Positions 9,063 to 16,749 are shown, numbered from the stretch's first letter. The stretch: 64,000 bases of DNA from Volucribacter psittacicida (GCF_004339025.1 NZ_SMFT01000004.1:62001-126000); one strand, 5' to 3'. Numbers and translations: made by a program. The notes: a model not told the origin generated them from the sequence alone.

Positions 9063-9884
9063 TTATTCGTCCTCAAAATCTATTACAGGTTTCATACTAC
9101 AACGACAATTTGGTAATTGCCCTGGTAATCCATAAACTTTTTCCCCATACATCTCACCAATATACGGCGGATTATCGAATGAAAAAACTTTGCCATTTAG
9201 ATCCATATGTAACTTTCTAGGCTCATTACTGCCACCAGTATGTAACCATTTAAACTTTCTAACACCAAGCTTCTTTAATTTTTCAGCTTGAATATTTCTA
9301 TAAGCTTTTCTTGTTTGATCTAATGCAACTAATTCAGCTTTACGAGCATTTTTTCCATAATAACGATCTAGTGATTTCTTCAAATCATGGAAACCTTTAC
9401 CCGTTGTAATGGAATTCATAACTATTGATTGAACTTCATTAAGGTATTGACTAGGAATAGTTTTGATTAAACTAACCGATTCAATCGTTACCGCTTTAGT
9501 AATGCTATTGAGCTTTTCTGTCATAAAATCGGTTTTTATAGCAAGATCTTGGCTAATATCCCTAAGGCTCAATTTCAGCGTAGATGATGAGTTTTTTAAA
9601 ACCCTGTTTATCATCCGCTCAGTGGCGTTTTTGGCTAAAAATGAAAATATTGGTGTATATTTCCTTAATAACTTATTAAAAAGTATTTTTAATTGAGATA
9701 TGCCGTTTCCTTTTTGATCGCTAGAATCGTTATCTTGAGCATAAGTAATGTATATTCGGTCAATGCCTTGCATTAAATCTCTATGTAGCAATTTTATAGT
9801 CGCCTTAATAACTTTCCCATATTCATTGCCAATAGACTCACTAACTATAAGAGGCTTTCCTTCAAGCTCAGACTTTCTCATCAT
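9063..9884 (-). CDS. Minor head/morphogenesis protein (SPP1 gp7 family)
   Basis: 273 residues. The C-terminal third has the gp7/phage Mu F-like pattern: LVALDQTRKAYRNIQAEKL, KFKWLHTGGSNEPRKLH and the closing LPGQLPNCRCSMKP, with the conserved CRC near the end. Proteins of this family enter the prohead together with the portal and assist assembly. The start overlaps the portal gene by 17 bases. Compared with family members of 300-700 residues it is short, and the following DUF5710 gene may carry the missing part. Confidence 0.7.
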   Translation of the reverse strand: MMRKSELEGKPLIVSESIGNEYGKVIKATIKLLHRDLMQGIDRIYITYAQDNDSSDQKGNGISQLKILFNKLLRKYTPIFSFLAKNATERMINRVLKNSSSTLKLSLRDISQDLAIKTDFMTEKLNSITKAVTIESVSLIKTIPSQYLNEVQSIVMNSITTGKGFHDLKKSLDRYYGKNARKAELVALDQTRKAYRNIQAEKLKKLGVRKFKWLHTGGSNEPRKLHMDLNGKVFSFDNPPYIGEMYGEKVYGLPGQLPNCRCSMKPVIDFEDE

Positions 9885-11388
9885 TACCTCTCTCTAACTC
9901 ATTAATGGAATGAATAACATCTTCTGTTAATCCCAACTCCTCTAACAATTTGTGTTCATTATCTTGTTCACCCATATCATGGAAACCTGAATCAGGATCA
10001 GAGGCTAATCGATAACGAACATCAGCACCATCAATAGCCCCACACATAACTAAGGCTGAATAAGTATCAGCCTTAAGTTTATTTCTTTCTGCGAGTTCTT
10101 GTGCAGTTGGGCTATCTACTGGACGCCAGTTAATGGTTGTTTCTATACTTTCTAAACCACAAGATTTAATAACTAATTGATGATGTCTTTCTACTAGTTC
10201 TGTAAGATCGTGTTCCTGAATACTTTCCAATTCTTCATGATAATTTTTGGCTTCCCCTTCTCCTGTAGAATTAAAACCTTTAGGAGTAGTGCCTAATAAT
10301 TTAGTCGCAGGAACATTTGAAGCGGCAGCCACCAACTGATAGTTAGTCATGATTACTTCGTCTAAATCGCCTAACGCTGTATCAAATTGTTGGAGTTGAT
10401 CTCCGTCTTTATCGCCAACTTTAACACCATAATTATCTCGATAACTAACCCATTGTTTTAATTTTTGAGAATTATTTTCAGCATCTGCGGCAAACATTGC
10501 CATATTTGTTAGCCAAACCGTTGTTCGTTTTGACGTAACTAGCCCTAAAGATTCACTAGCTGTTCTTTCTGCACCATAAACACGCTCCATAATCAATTGG
10601 GGAACAGGTAAACCACCGTATAAATAGACTGGTTTTAATAAATCAGGGACTTCACTATTACGAAAAATAATGAGATGAGAACGATGATATTTTTTACCAT
10701 TAATTTGCCAATATGTGGGTTCATAAAAATTCTGACTTGCTGGATTAGATAATTCTTCTCCAACAAGCATAGGAATACACCAATAAGGATCAATCTGAAT
10801 AATTCCTTTATAGCTACCTTTTGTAACACCATCTAAATTAAAAGGCTTTTCATAAAACTCAGGATCATCACTTTCTATATCAAATAAAGCAAGCCGAATC
10901 CCAAAGATTCGCCCCATTCTTACAAATTGTTCACAGTTCCAACGTAAACGATATTGTTTGTCATATTTTTGCAATGCTTTAATGATATCATCAGGAATTT
11001 CTGAACCATCTGTTGAAATAATATCGTAACCATTTCTTGTGGCATCTCTCGCAGGAATTGAACACGCCTTATTGATTAACCAGTTTTGTGCTAATAATGC
11101 ACACATCTGATAACCAATAAATGAATGTGCTGCAAACCAATTAGCAATTGCCACACTAATTGTATCAGGTGCGACTAAATTCATTTTTAATGACTGATTA
11201 TCACTATCTGTAGCTATATTACCGCTATTCCCAGTTAATCGGTTATTTGATAAAACAATGCGATTTAATTGTTCAATAAAAAAGTTATTTTCTAAGTCAT
11301 CAACAAAACGTTCGCTACTCCAAAAAGAAGCCTTTTTGCTTTCTTTATTCTCTTGAACCTGATTATTTCTCTTAAATAATTTAAACAT
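9868..11388 (-). CDS. Portal protein (DUF1073 family)
   Basis: 506 residues from MFKLFKRNNQVQENKES. I chose the ATG at 11388, five bases after the terminase stop, over an upstream in-frame start inside the terminase gene. The 'NKACSIPARDATRNGYDI', 'FGIRLALFDI' and 'ATKLLGTTPKGFNSTGEGEAKNYHE' segments are typical of DUF1073 portals. The dodecameric portal is the DNA channel and terminase docking site. Databases often label this family anti-CBASS Acb1-like because some members carry a fused Acb1 domain; I see no extra domain here, so only the portal role is supported. Confidence 0.75.
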   Translation of the reverse strand: MFKLFKRNNQVQENKESKKASFWSSERFVDDLENNFFIEQLNRIVLSNNRLTGNSGNIATDSDNQSLKMNLVAPDTISVAIANWFAAHSFIGYQMCALLAQNWLINKACSIPARDATRNGYDIISTDGSEIPDDIIKALQKYDKQYRLRWNCEQFVRMGRIFGIRLALFDIESDDPEFYEKPFNLDGVTKGSYKGIIQIDPYWCIPMLVGEELSNPASQNFYEPTYWQINGKKYHRSHLIIFRNSEVPDLLKPVYLYGGLPVPQLIMERVYGAERTASESLGLVTSKRTTVWLTNMAMFAADAENNSQKLKQWVSYRDNYGVKVGDKDGDQLQQFDTALGDLDEVIMTNYQLVAAASNVPATKLLGTTPKGFNSTGEGEAKNYHEELESIQEHDLTELVERHHQLVIKSCGLESIETTINWRPVDSPTAQELAERNKLKADTYSALVMCGAIDGADVRYRLASDPDSGFHDMGEQDNEHKLLEELGLTEDVIHSINELERGNDEKV

Positions 11389-11392
11389 AAAA

Positions 11393-12772
11393 TTACCCAA
11401 AAAAAGATGTTTTAGTATCAATAATTTCCCCAAATGCTCTTGAAAGTGCATCGATTACGTCATCATGCGTACCATTAGGAAATAATCGCATTTCATCAAT
11501 TACTGTTTTGTTCCATTCGCCTTTTAACATTTTCACATTGCCTATGTTAACTTGTGCCGCAAAAGGCTCTGCGCGAGTCAACTTATCGCCACTTTCAGGG
11601 CTTGTTTTCACAATATATCCCGTCAACATTCTTGTTAAGTATAAGGCTTGTGTTTTTCCTGCCTGTCCAGGGTCTTGAGGAATACTAATTTTTACATTTG
11701 TACCATCTAAAGACGCTGTATTTTTTATCAAATTATCCCTTTCATCAGGACCTACATCCGCATGAGCCAAATCGGCAATAATAAAGCTACCATCATGACA
11801 TTTGCCCAATTTAACTCCTGCCGTTGGATCTCCACCGACAGTTGCTCCTAAGTCCCAAGCACGACACCACTTCACTTGTTGCGTTGGTAAGGCATTAATA
11901 ATTTCTATGTTATGAGGTTTAAATACTCCTCCCTCTAGTGGCGATGGCTCTTGCATATATTGCCCCGCAAACATATAAGGTGCAGCTTTCTGCATTTGTT
12001 TTAATGTAACAAGATCATGTTTTTCTGGCCATAAAGGCGTTCCATCCATTTGAATGGCAGGTAATTTTAATATTTCCCATTCCTCTCCATTACCTCCTTC
12101 AATTAGCCATCCCGCTAAGTCGCTTTCATGCAATCTTTGCATAATAACGATAATGGGGGTATTTTTAGGATCGTTTTTACGACTTTCTATGGTATTTTGA
12201 AACCAATCTATTACATTCTGTCGCATCTTTTCTGAGCGAGCTTCCTCTGCTTTATGCGGATCATCAATAATAATAGCCCCACCAAAACCTTCACGCTGTT
12301 TGCCTGCTCCAAATCCTGTAATTGTTCCTCCCGCACCAGTAGCATAAAAAACACCGCCTTTTGAAGTAGTCCAATGATTTTTTACTTCACTATCTAAAAT
12401 GACATCAGGAAATATTTCTTGATAAGCTTCATGTTGCATAATGGAGCGAATATTTGAACTATTATTTGTAGCTAATGTAGCGGAATAACTTGCGTGGATA
12501 AATTCGCTATCTGTTGCTTGCCCAAAACACCAAGCTACAAAATTAACAACTGCCAATTCTGTTTTAGAATATCTAGGTGGAATATTAATAATTAATCTTT
12601 TACTTTCTCCCCTAAAAACTCTCATTAAAGCATTACAAATCACTTTATGATGTGTTGCTTGTAGCCAGTTATAGCCCCTTTTTTGTAAAAACATCCACCG
12701 AGTAAAAAAATAGAAATCATTGATAGCTAATTGCCTAGCAGTAAATCTTTCCTCTCTGCTAAATTTACGCAC
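11393..12772 (-). CDS. Terminase large subunit
   Basis: 459 residues. Residues 60-74 (LIINIPPRYSKTELA) are the Walker A-like ATPase motif and residues 164-171 (GGAIIIDD) the Walker B. The nuclease domain starts at RAWDLGAT (Asp307) and ends with DDVIDALSRAFGE near residue 445, the metal-binding acidic cluster of the RNase H-like fold. The enzyme cuts concatemeric DNA and pumps it into the prohead. One base separates it from the small subunit gene. Confidence 0.9.
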   Translation of the reverse strand: MRKFSREERFTARQLAINDFYFFTRWMFLQKRGYNWLQATHHKVICNALMRVFRGESKRLIINIPPRYSKTELAVVNFVAWCFGQATDSEFIHASYSATLATNNSSNIRSIMQHEAYQEIFPDVILDSEVKNHWTTSKGGVFYATGAGGTITGFGAGKQREGFGGAIIIDDPHKAEEARSEKMRQNVIDWFQNTIESRKNDPKNTPIIVIMQRLHESDLAGWLIEGGNGEEWEILKLPAIQMDGTPLWPEKHDLVTLKQMQKAAPYMFAGQYMQEPSPLEGGVFKPHNIEIINALPTQQVKWCRAWDLGATVGGDPTAGVKLGKCHDGSFIIADLAHADVGPDERDNLIKNTASLDGTNVKISIPQDPGQAGKTQALYLTRMLTGYIVKTSPESGDKLTRAEPFAAQVNIGNVKMLKGEWNKTVIDEMRLFPNGTHDDVIDALSRAFGEIIDTKTSFFG

Positions 12773-12773
12773 C

Positions 12774-13304
12774 TCAAATCTCCTTTAATAATTCACTCGC
12801 AATATCCTTAAATTCTTCTGGAGTTAAGTTAATATTCGTACTAGCTAATTCCCCTGTTAGTTCAACCTTATCCTTAAACATCCCTAAATGTTTTCCCATT
12901 AATTCAAGTGCCTTATTTGCACTGGCTGGCTCAAAGAGAAATACAGGGTTATCAACCGTGGTAACCTTACCTTCTTGCCCATTCTTTAATGTATCAGTAA
13001 TAACAATGGACTTACGCCCAAGACAAATATCTTTGAGTTCTTGCAAATCTCTTAAAATTTCATCTTGAGTAATTTTAGTGCGTTCTGAACGTTTATTTTG
13101 AGCTTTCTGAATAGCCTCTTGAATGACAGGTTTTGACAAGTTTTCTGCACCTATTTGTCTTGCTGTTTCAACGCTATATCCAGCCCTAATTGCGGCTTGA
13201 GTTGCATTTAAATCAATTAGATATTCTTCAACAAATCGTTTTTGTTTATCGGTTAAACCACGCCCTTTAGACGTGGAATTAACCTCGTCTTTTTTCTTTG
13301 ACAT
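12774..13304 (-). CDS. Terminase small subunit (Terminase_2 family)
   Basis: 176 residues. Residues 17-60 (LTDKQKRFVEEYLIDLNATQAAIRAGYS…A) are the helix-turn-helix signature of the family, which binds the packaging site and recruits the large subunit. The remainder is helical and probably makes the oligomer ring. It is the first gene of the packaging block. The divergent hicA promoter lies 38 bp away on the other strand, so the HicAB module appears to have been inserted directly upstream. Confidence 0.85.
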   Translation of the reverse strand: MSKKKDEVNSTSKGRGLTDKQKRFVEEYLIDLNATQAAIRAGYSVETARQIGAENLSKPVIQEAIQKAQNKRSERTKITQDEILRDLQELKDICLGRKSIVITDTLKNGQEGKVTTVDNPVFLFEPASANKALELMGKHLGMFKDKVELTGELASTNINLTPEEFKDIASELLKEI

Positions 13305-13317
13305 AGTTAATCCTTAA

Positions 13318-13370
13318 AGTAAACAAATTTGATTATTTTTATTGACAAAGTAAACATTTTTGATTATAAT
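13318..13370 (+). promoter_or_regulatory. hicAB promoter with two direct-repeat operators
   Basis: TTGACA at 13342-13347 and TATAAT at 13365-13370, spaced 17 bp, form a full consensus sigma-70 promoter. Two 19-bp direct repeats of the form AGTAAACAnnTTTGATTAT lie at 13318-13336 and 13349-13367, 31 bp apart, about three helical turns. The second overlaps the spacer and -10 box, so binding of HicB or the HicAB complex there would block transcription. Autoregulation is inferred from known HicAB systems. Confidence 0.75.
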
Positions 13371-13400
13371 TATTCCATCTTAAAACGACACGGAGGAATA

Positions 13401-13577
13401 ATGAAACAAAGTGAGTTTTTAAGATGGCTGAAAGCACAAGGTGTTAAAGTTGAAGATGGTACAAAACATATCAAACTTTTCTACCGAAATAATCAATCAG
13501 TAATGCCAAGACACCCATCAAAGGAGATTAGAAAAGGTACTGCTGAGAACATTAAAAAGCAATTAGGTCTAAAATAA
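13401..13577 (+). CDS. hicA: HicA toxin (mRNA interferase)
   Basis: 58 residues from MKQSEFLRWLKAQG. The ATG at 13401 follows GGAGGAATA, a strong binding site; the frame is open further upstream but overlaps the promoter. HicA folds as a dsRBD-like RNase. The catalytic His23 is seen in GTKHIKLFY, and 'MPRHPSKEIRKGTAENIKKQLGL' is the family's C-terminal signature. It cleaves mRNA and is neutralised by HicB, encoded 41 bp downstream. It reads opposite to the flanking late genes, as accessory modules in prophages often do. Confidence 0.9.
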   Translation: MKQSEFLRWLKAQGVKVEDGTKHIKLFYRNNQSVMPRHPSKEIRKGTAENIKKQLGLK

Positions 13578-13582
13578 CCAGT

Positions 13583-13598
13583 CTCCCCGAAAGGGGAG
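13583..13598 (+). other. Hairpin between hicA and hicB
   Basis: CTCCCC-GAAA-GGGGAG forms a six-pair stem closed by a GNRA tetraloop, without a following T-run. It lies between the hicA stop and the hicB binding site, so it is better placed to stabilise or process the mRNA, or to tune the toxin to antitoxin ratio, than to end transcription. Confidence 0.55.
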
Positions 13599-13617
13599 GC
13601 TTCTTAAGGAGTTAATA

Positions 13618-14031
13618 ATGCAATATCCAGCGATATTTGAACCTGAAGGTGATGGCTTTAATATAACCTTTAGAGATATTCCCGAAGCGATTACTTGTGG
13701 CGATGACTATCAAGATGCTTTAATAATGGCAGAAGATGCTTTAGTTACTGCAATGGACTTTTATTTTGAAGATAAAAGACAAGTTCCATTACCTAGTCAG
13801 CCACAAAAAGGCGATGTCTTAATTGAGCTACCGCCTAGCGTTGCAACTAAAGTGTTATTGCTTAATGAAATGATTGAGCAAAAAATCTCTAATGCTGAAT
13901 TGGCTAGACGTATAAATGTCACACCACAAGAAATGCAAAGGGTGACTAATTTAGGACATAATACCAAAATTGACACGCTTAACCGAGCCTTTAAAGCGCT
14001 AGGTAAACGCCTAGAAATTTCAGCCGTCTAA
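13618..14031 (+). CDS. hicB: HicB antitoxin
   Basis: 137 residues. The N-terminal half (YPAIFEPEGDGFNITFRDIPEAITCGDD…AEDAL) is the partial RNase H fold of HicB that binds and blocks HicA. The C-terminal half (ISNAELARRINVTPQEMQRVTNLGHNTKIDTLNRAFKALG, residues 85-130) is a helix-turn-helix DNA-binding domain, giving it the repressor role for the hicAB promoter. AAGGAG lies eight bases before the ATG. A bidirectional terminator follows. The module probably stabilises the prophage or acts in phage-phage competition. Confidence 0.88.
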   Translation: MQYPAIFEPEGDGFNITFRDIPEAITCGDDYQDALIMAEDALVTAMDFYFEDKRQVPLPSQPQKGDVLIELPPSVATKVLLLNEMIEQKISNAELARRINVTPQEMQRVTNLGHNTKIDTLNRAFKALGKRLEISAV

Positions 14032-14035
14032 CCCA

Positions 14036-14064
14036 AAGCCCTAGTTTCCTCCGCTAGGGCTTTT
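14036..14064. terminator. Bidirectional terminator between hicB and the lysis genes
   Basis: AAGCCCTAG at 14036-14044 pairs with CTAGGGCTT at 14054-14062, with T-richness on the plus side and A-richness on the other. It lies between the convergent ends of hicB and the Rz1-like gene. Confidence 0.75.
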
Positions 14065-14341
14065 ATCTTTGAGCCTGCTCAACTATCCATTCCCGAATTT
14101 TATCTACCCGATTTGCACACATATCCCGCTCTTTCATTACCATACGTAAATACGTGATTGCCTCGCCGTAAGTTTGAGCGGTAAAAGGTGTTCGTTGACA
14201 AGGTAGAGTATAGATGGTTGGTGGCGTTAAATAGGTTATCTTAGTCTGATTGCTGCAACCGTTTAATAACATCAGCAGGCAAGCGAGTAGTGGCACAATG
14301 CTCTTTTGATAAAGTGCGGTCAATAATTTGAATATCTTCAT
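14063..14341 (-). CDS. Rz1-like outer membrane spanin lipoprotein
   Basis: 92 residues with an N-terminal hydrophobic segment and a lipobox LLMLLNGC (lipidated Cys29). The mature part is short and contains prolines (YLTPPTIYTLP) like other Rz1 proteins, then a helix ending IREWIVEQAQR. It begins inside the Rz gene in another frame, overlapping it by 101 bases, the classical embedded Rz/Rz1 layout. With Rz it fuses inner and outer membranes at the last step of lysis. Confidence 0.75.
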   Translation of the reverse strand: MKIFKLLTALYQKSIVPLLACLLMLLNGCSNQTKITYLTPPTIYTLPCQRTPFTAQTYGEAITYLRMVMKERDMCANRVDKIREWIVEQAQR

Positions 14342-14570
14342 CGGCTTTTACCTTTTGTTTATGTTCTTCCGCAGTGAGCTTAGCAATCGCTTGTCGCTCT
14401 TGTTCAAGGCTTAATGTTAATTGCCGTTGCTGTTGAGTGAGTTGCTCAATGGTTTGGGCTTGTGTTTGGTTATCGGTTTTTAAGCGATAGATACGTTGTG
14501 ATTGATAGAATGACCAAAGGCATAACCCCAACACCGCCACAATCACAATCTGATTTAATCGGCTAAACAT
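14241..14570 (-). CDS. Rz-like inner membrane spanin (DUF2570-like)
   Basis: 109 residues. Residues 6-20 (NQIVIVAVLGLCLWSFY) are a single N-terminal membrane anchor and residues 30-85 a Gln-rich coiled coil (QTIEQLTQQQRQLTLSLEQE…). This is the i-spanin architecture. It overlaps the endolysin gene by 16 bases upstream and the Rz1 gene by 101 bases downstream. A DNA uptake sequence (14312-14320) sits within the two-frame overlap, so it is translated in two frames. Confidence 0.75.
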   Translation of the reverse strand: MFSRLNQIVIVAVLGLCLWSFYQSQRIYRLKTDNQTQAQTIEQLTQQQRQLTLSLEQERQAIAKLTAEEHKQKVKADEDIQIIDRTLSKEHCATTRLPADVIKRLQQSD

Positions 14571-15085
14571 AAGGCTTTCTCTTGCTGACGGCGTTTTACT
14601 AAGCCATTTAACTTTTTACCCCCAGAATAAACCCAACGTTCAAACTGGTTACACATTGCAGGCGTGTAGCCCTGATTTGCCATTCTAAATAAGGTTGAGC
14701 TTTGCATCTTGCCACAGCCCGTATTAAAGGTCAGCGAAACCATCGCCTCAAATGCTCCTAACGGCATATTACGACCGTTACCAAACCGATTGACACATTT
14801 TTCTGCCACTTTAAGCTGCTTAACCCAAGCCTGAGCAATATCGTCTAAGGAATACACCTTGCCTTGTTCTATCTTTTCGCCACTGGTTTCTGCCGTCCCA
14901 ATCCCAACCGTTAAAATGCCTGCGGGGCAATAGTACGGCGTTTGACGACAACCCTCTGCATTACCAATAATGGCTAACCCTCGTTCGGTAATGCGTAATT
15001 CATCAGCATAGTACATACTCACTAAGCCGATTACTGCCCCAACGGAGCAAATAACCGCACTAATTTTCTTCTGATTGATTTTCAT
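14555..15085 (-). CDS. SAR endolysin (P1 Lyz / lambdoid lysozyme family)
   Basis: 176 residues. Residues 8-26 are a weakly hydrophobic signal-arrest-release segment. The lysozyme active site is Glu44 (NAEGC), Cys53 in the position usually held by Asp (TPYYCPAG) and Thr59 (GILTVGIGT). Cys13 in the SAR segment, Cys46 and Cys53 reproduce the cysteine plan of P1 Lyz, where a disulfide blocks the catalytic Cys until the SAR helix leaves the membrane. It degrades peptidoglycan after holin or pinholin depolarises the membrane. Confidence 0.85.
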   Translation of the reverse strand: MKINQKKISAVICSVGAVIGLVSMYYADELRITERGLAIIGNAEGCRQTPYYCPAGILTVGIGTAETSGEKIEQGKVYSLDDIAQAWVKQLKVAEKCVNRFGNGRNMPLGAFEAMVSLTFNTGCGKMQSSTLFRMANQGYTPAMCNQFERWVYSGGKKLNGLVKRRQQEKALCLAD

Positions 15086-15296
15086 TTCTTAGTCCACGTT
15101 TTAACTGTTGCACTTTTAAATCATGTAATTCTTTTTGACGTTTTCCCTCTTGCCATTTCGCATAAGCATTGACAAGGGCTGTAACTACACCCACACATAA
15201 ACTTGCAAGGGCTAATTTTTCCTCAAATGAATACATTGCCCAAAATGCCCCAAACCCAGACCAGAAATAACTTTGGTTTCCTGCGTCTTTAAACAT
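15060..15296 (-). CDS. Phage holin (HP1-like small membrane protein)
   Basis: 78 residues with a hydrophobic N-terminal stretch (FWSGFGAFWAMYSF) and a clear transmembrane segment at about 27-46 (EKLALASLCVGVVTALVNAY), followed by a highly charged cytoplasmic tail KWQEGKRQKEL…. AAGGAT lies upstream of the ATG. It is the first gene after the late promoter and overlaps the endolysin gene by 26 bases. With a SAR endolysin, a small holin of pinholin type is expected; the pinholin assignment is inference. Confidence 0.75.
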   Translation of the reverse strand: MFKDAGNQSYFWSGFGAFWAMYSFEEKLALASLCVGVVTALVNAYAKWQEGKRQKELHDLKVQQLKRGLRNENQSEEN

Positions 15297-15317
15297 ATTG
15301 ATCCTTGATTATTTGCC

Positions 15318-15349
15318 AATAAAAAAGCCCCAGTATTGCTACTGAGGCT
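15318..15349 (-). terminator. Terminator before the lysis genes (tR'-like)
   Basis: On the minus strand AGCCTCAGTA and TACTGGGGCT form a ten-position stem with one mismatch and a 4-base loop (15326-15349), followed by TTTTTT (15320-15325). It lies between the late promoter and the holin gene, so late transcripts must read through it. That is the place where lambda Q acts. Confidence 0.75.
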
Positions 15350-15413
15350 GTAAATTCGTTTTGTTTTTTATCGTTGGTGTAAACTGGTTACACTACGACC
15401 ACCATTGCATAAA

Positions 15414-15442
15414 ATCATATGACAAGATGACAAGGTTGTCAA
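15414..15442 (-). promoter_or_regulatory. Late promoter (pR'-like)
   Basis: On the minus strand TTGACA (15437-15442) and TATGAT (15414-15419) are separated by exactly 17 bp. The promoter overlaps the end of the Q gene. Downstream, GTGTAA…TTACAC at 15377-15393 is an inverted repeat that could be an early pause or Q-binding element. Confidence 0.75.
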
Positions 15443-15951
15443 TAACAAAGTTTGATATTTTTACGTTTTTTAGTAACCTTTTTAAGAATAATAAAGCCTT
15501 TTAACAGCATTTCGTGAATAATGGCATTGGCTAAATTTAAACGATTAGATACATAACGCAATACTGTTCGTTTGCTTGGCTTTCTTACTTCTGATTTCCC
15601 ATGACAAGGCTGCATTAATCTTGGCTTAATATCATCAGCTAAAATTGTTGCTAATCTATTTACTGTCATCTTATTCACATAATAGCCATAAATAATAAAA
15701 TGAAGCTCCTTATCTTGGGTTAAAAAGAACTCATCAATCATCTTGCTTATCATTAACCCCTCATCATCCGTACAAATCGGATCTTGCGGATCGCTTGGGG
15801 TAACACTTTCCATTAACCGAGCAATAATATTGACTTGTCGCTTATCTAAGCGACCTGTTCTGACCCAAGCCCCCCATTTAAATAACCATTCTTTAAGCCA
15901 TTTTTCCTGCTCTGGGGTTAATGTCAATTCACTTAATATTAACTCGCTCAC
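15439..15951 (-). CDS. Late antiterminator Q-like protein (DUF1133-like)
   Basis: 170 residues. 'EKWLKEWLFKWGAWVRTGRLD' followed by a helical core and a basic C-terminal helix-turn-helix-like region (KPSKRTVLRYVSNRLN, then KKVTKKRKNIKL) resembles the phage antitermination Q families. Its place at the end of the early operon, just before a consensus late promoter and a terminator ahead of the lysis genes, strongly supports a Q role: loading onto RNA polymerase at the promoter so that it ignores terminators through the late operon. Confidence 0.75.
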   Translation of the reverse strand: MSELILSELTLTPEQEKWLKEWLFKWGAWVRTGRLDKRQVNIIARLMESVTPSDPQDPICTDDEGLMISKMIDEFFLTQDKELHFIIYGYYVNKMTVNRLATILADDIKPRLMQPCHGKSEVRKPSKRTVLRYVSNRLNLANAIIHEMLLKGFIILKKVTKKRKNIKLCY

Positions 15952-16307
15952 GTCAACTCCTTAATGGTTACCACTAATCTCGGATTATGTTTATCAACTG
16001 CGACCACATCAATAGACTGTCTCGGCACAACTTGCCAGCAATCGTCTTCAATAATATTGGCTTGTGTCAACGAATCTAATACCACTTTCCAAAGGTTATC
16101 GGGGTCTCTTTTACGATTATCAGGCACAAAAACATCAATATGAATACTGACCTGGCTCTGAAATGGTTTCTCCTTTACACAAGCCATTAATACCGCATCA
16201 CGATAGGTTTTCCCCGCTTTTGATATATAATGCCTACCTTGTCTGGTATGTCGCCAATAATGATTAAGGCTAGGTGGATAGGGTAAGTTGACGGCCAGTT
16301 GTCTCAT
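15948..16307 (-). CDS. rusA: RusA family Holliday junction resolvase
   Basis: 119 residues, the usual RusA length. The opening LPYPPSLNHYWRH and the acidic catalytic cluster DNRKRDPDNLWKVVLDSL (Asp68, Asp70, Asp78) are diagnostic. RusA is a dimeric endonuclease that resolves branched DNA during phage recombination and replication. It overlaps the Q gene by four bases downstream and the DUF1364 gene by four upstream, so the block is translationally coupled. Confidence 0.88.
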   Translation of the reverse strand: MRQLAVNLPYPPSLNHYWRHTRQGRHYISKAGKTYRDAVLMACVKEKPFQSQVSIHIDVFVPDNRKRDPDNLWKVVLDSLTQANIIEDDCWQVVPRQSIDVVAVDKHNPRLVVTIKELT

Positions 16308-16591
16308 TTAATTTTTCCCTCTTGGATTAATATCGCCTGCGTCCGCATAACTCCTTGTAAATGAGCAAGGGTTAATTCATCTTTGGAATAAAGCGTTTTT
16401 GTTCGTCCATCAATAGCATCATGACAACAACTACAAGCCCAAGCCCCTTGAATATCATTTGCCTTTTGACTGATTCCTGTTAAACCTGCCATGCGAATAT
16501 GGGCTAATACCACCGTTTCAGGATTGTAATTACAAACGCCAACTAACCGCACTTGGCACTCTCTGCCTTTGGCTTCTTTGCGTAAATTCAT
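16304..16591 (-). CDS. DUF1364 family phage protein (putative nuclease)
   Basis: 95 residues. Cys13 and Cys20 in RECQVRLVGVCNYN, His30 in LAHIR and ACSCCHDAIDG (residues 50-60) give the Cys/His pattern of DUF1364, a small family seen beside rusA and ninB in lambdoid phages. The metal-binding residues suggest a zinc-stabilised HNH-like nuclease or recombination accessory. The function is not established. It overlaps both neighbours by four bases. Confidence 0.75.
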   Translation of the reverse strand: MNLRKEAKGRECQVRLVGVCNYNPETVVLAHIRMAGLTGISQKANDIQGAWACSCCHDAIDGRTKTLYSKDELTLAHLQGVMRTQAILIQEGKIK

Positions 16592-16749
16592 CGTTTACCT
16601 ACCTTGATTTTTATTGAACCTACAACAACCACAACGGCAAATAAGAACCAACCAGCTCCACTGACTTTGTGATAAAAAAGAAACGCCGAAAAACCAAATA
16701 AAGCAGCAATACAAGCAAACCACAAACCTAATATAATAATTTCTTTCAT
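16588..16749 (-). CDS. Small two-span membrane protein, 53 residues
   Basis: Reads MKEIIILGLWFACIAALFGF and continues through a second hydrophobic stretch (WFLFAVVVVVGSIKI). Its stop overlaps the start of the DUF1364 gene (ATGA) and its own start overlaps the stop of the small gene upstream in the same way, which supports real translation. No known family is recognised. Small early membrane proteins in this location may have superinfection-related roles, but that is only a possibility. Confidence 0.55.
   Translation of the reverse strand: MKEIIILGLWFACIAALFGFSAFLFYHKVSGAGWFLFAVVVVVGSIKIKVGKR

Noticed and set aside
9868-11388. Portal gene as an anti-CBASS Acb1 protein
   Set aside because: The family label arises from proteins with a fused Acb1 domain. 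This one has normal portal length and I see no extra domain with paired His-x-Thr motifs.
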